Below, in pieces: positions 55,593 to 64,000 of a DNA stretch of 64,000 nucleotides. The notes under the pieces were generated by a model. It saw only the letters and a program-made list of their open reading frames with translations, ran no database searches and was not told the DNA's origin. The position numbers and the translations under genes were made by a program. The first letter of the stretch is position 1, and each line of letters opens with the position of its first letter. Source of the DNA: Triparma columacea (lineage: Eukaryota > Sar > Bolidophyceae > Parmales > Triparmaceae). Location: NCBI GenBank assembly GCA_030267965.1, contig BRYA01001451.1, positions 37,677 through 101,676 on the forward strand, read 5' to 3'.

Positions 55593-57918
55593 CTAATAGT
55601 AGTTGGGAAAGAAATCCAGTTCCCTCAATTTATCCCACTCCTTCTTAAAAGTCCCCATCTCCACGTTATCCTCCTGCGTTTCCCCCGTTGTCTCATCACT
55701 TGATTCCGCAACCCTTACAAAGGTTGATCCAGGAAGGTCCGGGAAGCACCTCTCGCGAACCCAGATTGCCCACGACCATGAAGTCTCAGGTGCTGGTTTA
55801 TCCTTCTCGTATCCCTAAGCGAGGAACGAAACGGTGACACAAACGACGAGTTAGAGTGGGTTGTTGTCAGTAAAGCTGTAGAAGTGAGGATCAAGGTAGC
55901 TTCGCTCACCCTCCCCCCCCCCGTGTTTAGCAGTCCCCCCTCTCACCTCTAGTAAGATATGAGACATCCTCTCATAAAGTTTAACCGGAGTAATAAACGC
56001 ACTACAATGGCTCCCTACAATGCTACTAATAAGCGTCCCCGCCATATACATCATTTGTTCTTCCGCCGTACCCTTCACATAAACCATCCCCGTAATAAGC
56101 GCAAACGTAGTCATAGGCGAGCCCGTGAAACCCGAGAAGTACGAAGCCGTACCACTTATCACGCAGAAACTAGCGTCCACAGTAGATAACGCCTCCTTCC
56201 AAAGCCCGCAGTATGTGAGGGTAGCGAAGCCGGATGCGGTGGAGAATGTGGGGGCGAATATCCCCCCGCATGTACCTGATAGGTACGTGAGTAATGTCGC
56301 GGTTGCTTTAGCTATACCGAACCACGCTGATATGTAGCCTTCTGTTTTGGTTGATGCACAGTAGTTGTTGGAAGAGAGGGCTTGGACTACGGCGGAATCA
56401 CCGTTACCGAATAGGGAGGCTGCGTAGGTGTCACCTGTGGAGGCGTTTGAAGCGAGGGATACAAAGAGGACACCGCAGGCTATCGCCCATGCGTAAGCGA
56501 GGTGTGGTGATTTTCTTGATGTCCATGATTTTACCTCTAATAGTAGTAGTAGGGCCTGTGCGTTAAGGCCTCCTAGTAGTCCTAGTGTGACGCCGTTTAC
56601 GATAGATATGTAAAGCATGTTACCGGCGAATAGATCACCGGTAACAGTCACGGAACCGTAGAAGGGGAGAGCGTAGTTACGGAGCGTACCGGAGGAACCG
56701 CTTTCAAGGAGGGCGTTGAAACCGTAATACGCGCCGACTGAACCGGCGACGGATATCGTTAACATACGACCGTATGAGGGGTCGTAGTAACCTGAGAACT
56801 CCTCAACTGCGAAGACGAAGCCACCGAGGATCGTGTTGAAGGCTGCAGCGATGCCTGAACCTGCTCCGGAGGCGAGGGCAAGCTTGACGTAGGGAGTGGA
56901 GGAACCTGTGGAGGAGGAACGGAACTGCGCGGAGGAACCTGGAATGTAGCGGAGGTAGAGGGAGAGGGTAACTATGAAAATCGAGCCGGATATTATCGCA
57001 GTCGGACCTTCCTAAGGAGGAGATGCGGACAGAAGCGACAAACGAACAGAGGGTTTAGAAGACTACTCCAAAATGCTTAGCCCTTTCCCTTCACACGACG
57101 ACCTCACCTTCCCAGCCGATCCTCCTAACCATAGTGTGAACCAAGTAAGAAGGAACTTTCCGATAAGTATCCTAAGGCTCACGTACTTTGACGCGTTAGA
57201 AAGTGGGTCAGGGTCCTTGTGGTACATTATCATTGCAGCGGGGATACCACTACCGCCACAACCTACGAAGATCGTGCGGATTATTAACACCTCGAATGCG
57301 AAACCGAGGGGGACGGTTAGGTATGTTAAGGAGTTGGAGGTGTAGAAATTGTGGTGCTGGTTGTGGAAATTCTCGGAGATGCTGAGAGAGGCGGAGAGAC
57401 AGAGGGAGAGGATACCGGAGAGGATTGAGGCGAGAAGGAAGTAGGGGGAGATTAACCAGTAGCGAGAGGAATTGACCTTTATCTGGGAGGGGGGGGGTAT
57501 GGTGGGGTGGGCGAGTGAGTAGAACATTGGGGGCAGTGAGTAAAGAGTGTTGACAATGTGTCGACAATATGCCCTCATGGGGTGTTGTCTTGCTCTTTGT
57601 CATACTCTTTGTGTCTCGATGCCCCTCACCTTATAATACATTCTGGATGGAATGTGGGGCGAATTGGTTATTGAGAGATGGGTTAGGTGTGTATGACGAT
57701 GTAATGCAGCTGTTATCCAATTAGTGAACGCCATGAAGGCACGTGTGTTGTTTATAAGTTGAAAGGAATTTCAAAAGCGATTCTTACCCCAAGAAATATC
57801 TCTTAAAGGGGGTCAGGAACTCATCGTCAGGACAGTCAAGGCCAAGTTCATGATCAACATTTCGTTCGATGTCCGCAAGCTTTGAGGAGGTGTCGACAGA
57901 GGTTGTCTCAGTACTCAT
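55593..57918 (-). CDS. CLC-family chloride channel or Cl-/H+ exchanger
   Basis: Proposed exons are 57918-57788, 57642-57630 (13 bases), 57482-57108, 57011-55947 and 55814-55593, giving 601 residues. CLC filter motifs are GGSGIPAAM, GKEGPTAI (formed across the exon 3/4 splice) and GGIFAPTF. The gating glutamate of GKEGP is present, as in both voltage-gated channels and exchangers. GIAAAFNTILGGFVFAVEE is also family-typical. No CBS domain pair follows, so it resembles bacterial or plastid-type short CLCs rather than long animal ones. The 13-base micro-exon (codes MYYK) is inferred because it alone restores phase between exons 1 and 3. The last exon codes a short acidic tail. Confidence 0.82.
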
Positions 57919-58012
57919 GGTTTGTTCTTTGTCTGGACGGATTTCCAGGCGATCCTTTTTGCCCTCAATTCAGCCCCTTTGTTTCACCATTTTTCTTCCA
58001 TTTATCGTACTT
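57919..58012. promoter_or_regulatory. Shared divergent promoter, CLC/PPX1
   Basis: Only 94 bases separate the start codons of the CLC gene and the exopolyphosphatase gene, so both promoters and leaders share this interval. It is T/C-rich; no defined motif is recognised. Confidence 0.45.
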
Positions 58013-59267
58013 ATGTCTCCACTTTTGACATATCTAAATAGTATAAGAGCACTACTAACAGCAGCTCCGACAACAACATCCACAAAGTCTACAATCAATT
58101 TCATCATCGGAAACAGAGGTCAGTTTATCCATCTTATTTGCCCATAAAGTACACTTTTTACCTCATTTAAGACCTCATCCCCTCACACATCCCTTAATCC
58201 ACCCCCACCCTCACCCCCACACCCCATAATAAACTCTCCCAGCTGGTGATTTAGATTCCTGCATATCAGCCATAACCTACTCCTATCTCCTTCATTCCAC
58301 TCTCCCTCCCCTCCACATCCCCATACTCCCATTCCCAATATCAGCCCTCCACCTCAAGCCCGACACTCTCCAAATGTTCCGTGAGGTTGGTATAAGTCCT
58401 CAAGCACTACTAGGGGTCGACGATATGCTAGATTTTGTAAGCTCAAACCCTGGTCTTGATTACACACTCACGTTAGTCGATCATAACGTACCAGACCTAC
58501 CTACATCACACCCTTCAACCCCTCGATTAACTGGTAGGGTCGCTAATATCCTAGACCATCATGTAGACGAGGGTCTACAAGTACCAGATGGTGGTCGTCG
58601 TGTCGTTCGTGTACCTTGCGGTTCCACTTGCACCATAGTACACTCCGAGGGTCTTCTATCAGGTGGTTTCCACTGGGATGTTGTAGGTATGAAAATGCTG
58701 GGTACAACGATAAAGGTAGATACTGGTGACTTGTCCACAAGTATGGGTAAAACGACACCTTCAGATGTTTTAAGTCTTCAAACCATTATGAAAGAGTTAG
58801 GTGATGAGGGGGATGATATGGGGGGGATGTATAAAAGAGTCGTAGACGCTAAGTTTAACGTTGATTTTTGGAGGGGTTTGGATATTACAGAGGTTAAGGA
58901 TATGGACTTTAAAACCTTCTCAAACGTAGGGGTCGCTAGCGTCCTGTTAGGGGCGGGGGACGTTAAGGTTAAGGGGGGGGAACTTGGGGTAGGGGATGGG
59001 GATTTACTGGTTTTTATGTGCATGAAGATCGTGGAGGGGAAACCTGAGAGGGAGATTATCCTAGTTGAGGGTTTAGGGGGTGGGGGGTTGGGGGAGAAGG
59101 TTAGAGAGGGGCTTGAAAGGGACGAAGAGCTGGGACTGGAGGAGGTGGAGAAATATGAGAGGTGGGGGGGGAAGGCGAGGGCTTATAAACAAAGGAACGA
59201 GAAGGCTAGCAGGAAAATTTTAGGACCTAAGATCAACGAGATTGTCAAAGGGATAAAGGAGGATTAA
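58013..59267 (+). CDS. PPX1: PPX1/prune-type exopolyphosphatase (DHH family)
   Basis: Exons 58013-58118 and 58243-59267 join in phase 1 for 376 residues, near yeast Ppx1 length. Catalytic motifs: INFIIGNRAGDLDSCIS (motif I with paired Asp, formed across the splice), LTLVDHNVPD (motif II) and NILDHHVDEG (the DHH motif III). The C-terminal DHHA2-like domain ends in a basic helix (RAYKQRNEKASRKILGPK). It releases phosphate from chain ends of inorganic polyphosphate, or acts on related short phosphate compounds. The first 30 residues (SIRALLTAAPTTTSTKS) could be a mitochondrial leader. Confidence 0.86.
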
Positions 59268-59545
59268 TGAGAAGGGAAGGACGCGTAATAACGGCAAAGG
59301 GAAGGGCACGTAAATACAGAAATAATGCTCGAAAACGCAAGTTCAATGCACAAGGGGTGACCTGACGTTTAGGGTTATTAGCGTATTTCGTATCATAAAA
59401 CCACGTCATATCCTCCTTCCCCCCCCCCTCCCCTCCTCTTCTATTTGAAACAACGAAAACGTACGAACAAGAAAACCAAGGCTTATACAAAAAGACCACT
59501 CCCGTCCTTCTCAAAAGGTTGTCATTCATCCACCCCCCTCCCCCT

Positions 59546-62470
59546 CTACCTTCCCCTTGAGCAGTGTTTGTTAAGCACTCCCATAAGCAGCGCGCTCTTC
59601 TTCTGCACTTGCGTAAGGTCCATGCTCGCATATTCATTAATCGCCGCCGCCACAGTGTCCCCGGGTATACCGGCCATGTATAAGAGGATCTCACGGGGGA
59701 GAGTTGAAGGCTCGAGACCGTGCTTGGACTGGAGGTTCGAGAGAGCGTACTGGACTATCATGGGGAAGGATTTTATGGTCGGGGTAGGGAGGGCGGTGGA
59801 CTGCGCCGCGGCGGGGGCGGGGGGGGGTGGTCGGGGGGCTAAGGTTTGTGGGTGTAAAGGCGGTCCTCCTCCTGGGGGTGAGACTTGGCCGGATATCGAG
59901 CTCATGGCGGAGGCCGCTTGCGCGGCTATCGAGGACAGGTCAACCATGGGGGGAGGCGCAGCAGCGGGCTGGCGGGGCATGGCGTGGGGGGGGGGGGCGG
60001 AGGCGTACTGCGGAATGGAGGGAGGCTGCTGCATGGAGGGAGGCTGCGGCTGCATGGAGGGAGGCTGCTGCATGGAGGGAGGCTGCTGCTGCATGGCGGT
60101 AGGGACGGGGGCGGGGGCGTACGGGGAGGGCTGGGAGGGTGCACCGACGTTGTATTGGGATGGGTACGATGGGGGTTGTTGTTGTTGTTGTTGTTGCTGC
60201 TGCTGCTGCTGCTGTTGCTGGTGGTACTGGTACGGGGAAGGGGTGGGGTAAGGGGGCATGGGGGGCTGATGGGGATTCCTCTGCTGCTGCAGCTGCTGGG
60301 AGTTTTGGTACGGGTTTGATGCTGGTGGCACAGGGGGCTGCTGGGTTTGGACGAAGGAGTTCATGGACGTCTGACCGTAAGGCATCGGAGGCTGCTGGAA
60401 CTGCGGTGGCTGCGGCGCCTGGTGCATCTGCATCTGCTGCTGCATCTGCTGTTGCTGCTGCCTCCGCTTAACACCATCTCTCAAGTCGAAGGTCTCTACA
60501 GGTCCTTGCTGTTGCCTTGGGGGGACGTTACTCCCCCCACCGCCACCGAAGCCTGCTCGCTCAAAACTCCTGTCAGGACCACGCTTGTTAGGGTTACCCA
60601 CATCTCTAGCGTTTCCCCACTCAGACTTTGGCCTGGGTGGGCCGGGGGGATGTCCGGTTCTCTTTCCCGTCCTCGGGTCAATCACGTGGTCCCTGTCTCC
60701 ATTGGTGTAGCGGTTCAAGATGCCCATGAAGTACCCCCCGAACTTTGAAATCTTGCGCAGGTCCCCCACGCCGAGTAGCTCCTCAATCGCTGCAACTTGG
60801 GCGTCCTCGGGCATGAGGTACATCTTCCCGTAGATTCGCTCATCGAAGATTTGCTGGTTGGCATTTTTCCGGGCAACAATCTCAGGCCTCCTGAATAGCT
60901 GCTCCAACTACGGGGGAAGGAGCGCAGTAGTAACGAAGGGAAGGAGTAAGTAAGCTACAGGAGGTTATGAAAGTGACGACAACCAGCCCCCTTGCTTGTT
61001 GATTAACTGCATTTCGCCCCTCGCCTCACACCATCTCACCTTCTCTCTAACCGGAGGGGAAGGCTCGTACTTCGCCCCAAGGTCCGAGTGGGCAGCACGG
61101 GAGTCATGTTGCTTCTCCAAGGCAACACGAACGTCGGCCTTCCTGTTCTTCGTGGGGTTGTTTCCTGCATTCGGCGGCATATATCCCTGGTTGCCTCCCA
61201 TCCCCATATCCCTACCCATGTCCCTTCCCATGTTTCTCCCCATCCCCATCCCCATCCCCATCCCCATCCCATCTGCCATCTGACGATTGAACCGCTTCAG
61301 GATTCCAATGAAGTACCCGCCATCGTTCTTGATTGTCACCGATGGGTCATCAATGTCAGTTTGGAACTACGACGAGCGCGTGCGGCGGGGGTGGGGGGGT
61401 GGGTTAGTTGTGAGAACTTAAATAAAATGGTCGTCCAAGATCATATTTCGTTCCCCCCCTCTCACCTCAAAAAGGGCGCGCTCCTGTATCGCGGGAGGCA
61501 GGTTGTTCAACTTGTCAATAGCGAGGTGATTAAAAAGACGTTGAGCATTCTCCCTCACGTAAGGTGGGATGCGTATGTTCTGGTTTACTCCTCTAGGAAG
61601 AGGCGGGAGGTTATGACCACGGTGGAAAGGGGTCGATTGGGGGCGGTGGGAAGGTGAAGGGTGGGAATTCTGGACGGTAGATTTGGTGCTACCCCACTGC
61701 GCCAAGCGTAAGGAGGTTGGGGTTAGTTGGAGGGAACGAAGGAGTTGATTGGATTGAGATGGAAGATAATCGCCAATTCTCACCTTGCTCTTCTTGGGGA
61801 CAGAGGAGGAGGGGGATGCAGGGGGATTGGTGGGTTGATCAGGAGCTTTCCTCTGGGGTAGGGGTAGAAGTAGGTAGGGGTTAGAGAACCACTTTCAAAC
61901 TGCCTCCAAATAGGCTTATCTCACCTTGTTGTTGTCGCTGCTGGTGTTGTTGTTGTCGTTGTTGTTGCTCTTGTCACCCAACCCCTCCTTCTCACACACC
62001 TCACGGTAGGCAGCCTCCTCATCATCGTTGTCACCAAACATCTTGGATGCGTCAACTACGGGTTCAGAGTCAGCAGCGGAGGATACAGCCACTGTGGAGG
62101 ACGCAGACGGAACCGCATCCCCTAGATTAGAGGTCTCATTAACGGATTCTGACTCCAGAAACTCATTGACACTAGATTCAACATTAGCATTGTCGCTTTG
62201 AGCCACGCCATTCTCGGAACTAGCGCCCGAGACCCCATTTTTTGAGCTTTCATTGTCGAAGAAGATGGGGGTGGAGGAATTGGCTTCATCATCTTCCTCA
62301 AGAGCGGCGCGCAACTCAGCCTTTAGCCTCTTCCTCCCAAGGTCGATCCCTCGCTCCTCACACAGTGCCTTCAGTTCGGCAACCTTGAGCTTATCGTACA
62401 TTTGGTTTTTTGCTTCCAGGAATCGATTGTCAAGGAAATCCAGAATCCAGAAGGAGTTGGATCTGGACAT
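59546..62470 (-). CDS. SAP-domain protein with three hnRNP Q-type acidic domains and poly-Q
   Basis: Five exons (62470-61925, 61852-61784, 61696-61466, 61366-61040, 60907-59546), all phase 0, give 844 residues. A SAP motif lies near the N-terminus (LKVAELKALCEERGIDLGRKRLKAELRAAL), a DNA/RNA-binding helix pair. Three copies of a helical domain like the acidic domain of hnRNP Q/R follow, each ending in a similar motif: KNDGGYFIGILKRF, SKFGGYFMGILNRY and QKKSALLMGVLNKH. Linkers are low complexity: MGMGMG repeats, Gln/Pro/Met-rich runs and poly-Q. There is no RRM. A role in mRNA-protein complexes is inferred. The ATG at 62401 (MYDKLKV) is an alternative start directly before the SAP motif. Confidence 0.68.
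60175..60220 (-). repeat. Poly-glutamine triplet repeat
   Basis: CAA/CAG tract coding about 14 consecutive Gln in the SAP/hnRNP-Q-domain gene. The mixed codons (GTT and GCT triplets on the forward strand) show it is not a single recent CAG expansion. Confidence 0.85.
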
Positions 62471-62480
62471 AGTTTTAGTT
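62471..62480. promoter_or_regulatory. Ten-base gap between divergent start codons
   Basis: The furthest upstream ATG of the SAP-domain gene and the ATG of the MFS gene are ten bases apart on opposite strands. The 5' leaders must therefore overlap unless the SAP gene starts at 62401. Confidence 0.4.
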
Positions 62481-63910
62481 ATGTCGTGCTCAAGAGGAGC
62501 ACAACGCCCGAAGAACCACTTTTGGGGCGCGATAGTATACTCAATGTCCACGATTTTCTTGTTTGCGGACCAAAATCTAATGAGTCCCAATCTTACTATG
62601 ATGGGTACGTTTTGTTGGCAGGTGTAAAGGGGGCATCCTGATGAATGGTTTTGGGTTTATGTTTGGTTCTTAGACCCGGCACTCTCCCACAGGAGCACAG
62701 AATTCCCTCAACTGTCTTCTAACCCACAGTCTCCCCTCCCTTCCCTTTTTCCTTGCAGCCGAAGAATTTGGATTCAATGACGAGGAGAGAGACAGGTATT
62801 TGGGAGGTTACGTTGCGCTCGCCTTCTTCACACTGGGGTGCCCGATAAGCTTTATGGTGGGCTATTGCGCCGACAAGTACCCAAGGATCCGTAAGTGTGG
62901 GGGGCTCAAGAAAAGAAAAAAGGAAGAAAGGTTCGAGGCCTCATATCATAAGACGCAATCCTCTCAACCCCAACCTCCCGCTCCCCCATCCCCCCCCTCC
63001 CCTACCCCCCCCAGCACTCTTTGCCCTTATTATAGTCCTTGGGGAAGGTGCCTGCTTCTTCACGTACTGGACGACAACGTACGAGCAGCTACTTATCACG
63101 CGAGCCCTCACAGGAATAAGCGTCGGAGGGGCTCTGCCCTTGATCTTCTCCCTTTTGTCTGACATGTTCGGGTCGGACAAAAGGAACCTCGTTTCTGCCC
63201 TCGTCGGGGGAGGAATGGGCTTCGGGATTGCATTCGGTCAGCTGCTTGCGGGCTTCATTGGACCCGCACACGGATGGAGGTTGCCATTTGTTATCGTTAG
63301 TATCCCCGCCTTCATCTGCGCTGCTCTCATGGTAACGACACTGACGGAGCCCCCGAGGGGCTGCCAGGAGAGCTCCGTCAGGGAGCTCTCAAAACCGGAT
63401 GAAAGGTAAGAGGGCAAGGCCGTGAGGTTGGATATCATCAAGTCCTACCCACTAAACACACATACCCCTGCAGCAAGAGCAAAAAATCAGGCGGCTGCTT
63501 CGGGGTGTGCGGCAGTAGTGAGAGCAACGATTTCGAAGAGAGGTCGTCAGGAGGAGGTGAGGTGGCCCCTGAGCAGGCTGTCGGGCTGGTCATGGAGAAA
63601 ACTCTAGAGAGTGGGCCGGACGTGCAGTACAAACCCATGTTGGACTCATGGGGCACCTTCAAGCTCCTTTTTGCGAACAAGACGGCCGTTCTCCTTTTCG
63701 TGCAAGGCATCCCCGGCTGTCTACCTTGGGGCCTCGTTGCAGTCTTCATGAGCGACTACCTCAGCGACGACTGCGGCCTGTCGGTGGAATCTGCAACTAT
63801 TGTGGTGAGCATGTTCGGAATAGGAGCCTTCTTAGGCCTTCTTTTCGGAGGGGGCTTCGGACAGTACCTGTACAATAGAAACAAAAAACAGCTCGTCCTC
63901 TTCTTTGCAG
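62481..63910 (+). CDS. Spinster-like MFS transporter (3' end outside window)
   Basis: Exons 62481-62604, 62759-62890, 63015-63405 and 63474-63910 are in phase; a donor (GTGCGTGAAG) at 63911 shows that the gene continues past the edge. The N-terminal half has six spans and MFS marks: FADQNLMSPNLTMMAEEFGFNDEERDRY, the A-loop region MVGYCADKYPRI and TRALTGISVGGALPLIFSLLSDMF. A Cys/Gly/Ser cytoplasmic loop follows. The second half begins at FKLLFANKTAVLLFVQGIPGCLPWG. Spinster-type proteins export lipids or sphingoid compounds, but related protist proteins are uncharacterised, so substrate is open. The exon 1 donor at 62605 was chosen because it gives the family motif; reading on to 62628 in that frame hits a stop. 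Confidence 0.8.
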
Positions 63911-64000
63911 GTGCGTGAAGAGGAAGTAGAGAAGCCGAGCACAACACGCATCACTCCCCGATTTTCTAAACGGCTTTGACCCTCAATTGGGGGGGGGGGG

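Overview
This window looks like compact nuclear DNA from a unicellular photosynthetic stramenopile. Genes lie on both strands, a few tens to hundreds of bases apart, and most are split by short GT-AG introns of about 70-300 bases. Donors are mostly GTGAG, and the pyrimidine tracts before many acceptors are runs of almost pure C. Two proteins carry a hydrophobic signal followed by a Phe-containing junction (NAF at 32341, TTF at 36530), as in heterokont plastid presequences. A dynein-arm assembly factor implies a motile flagellum at some life stage. A Parmales/Bolidophyceae-type alga fits best, but that is inference from gene content.

Layout. 1-6.3 kb: 5' end of an ARS2/SERRATE homologue, a head-to-head pair for deoxyribonucleoside breakdown (deoxyribose-phosphate aldolase and thymidine phosphorylase), and a membrane-anchored GDS/DxxH esterase-like protein. 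6.4-13.1 kb: two large single-pass membrane proteins with Cys-rich ectodomains and related cytoplasmic tails. 13.5-19.7 kb: a Ser-rich unknown, a WDR59-like GATOR2 subunit and a small unknown. 20.1-23.2 kb: a single gene joining a Sin3-type PAH domain, a short LRR_5 segment and an E2F winged helix with a dimerisation/marked-box region. 23.5-34.4 kb: a cluster of four BspA-type LRR_5 genes made by tandem and segmental duplication, interrupted by an unknown basic protein and a plastid-targeted Cys-motif protein. 34.5-38.9 kb: a G-rich doubtful ORF, a plastid RsmD-type rRNA methyltransferase, a coiled-coil unknown and a GLG1-like two-pass membrane protein. 39-46.7 kb: DNAAF5, cytochrome b5 reductase, a small membrane protein and a DnaJ-LRR_5 fusion. 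46.9-55.4 kb: secreted class II aldolase, BASS/SBF transporter, asparagine synthetase, an unknown and Dim1. 55.6-64 kb: CLC channel/antiporter, PPX1-type exopolyphosphatase, a SAP/hnRNP-Q-acidic-domain protein and a truncated Spinster-like MFS transporter.

Functional links visible here are the deoC/deoA pair, two rRNA-modifying enzymes (RsmD, Dim1), and repeated use of LRR_5 repeats, both free-standing and fused to PAH/E2F or J domains. Gene models were built by hand from splice consensus, reading phase and family similarity. Exon ends are given so they can be tested against transcripts.
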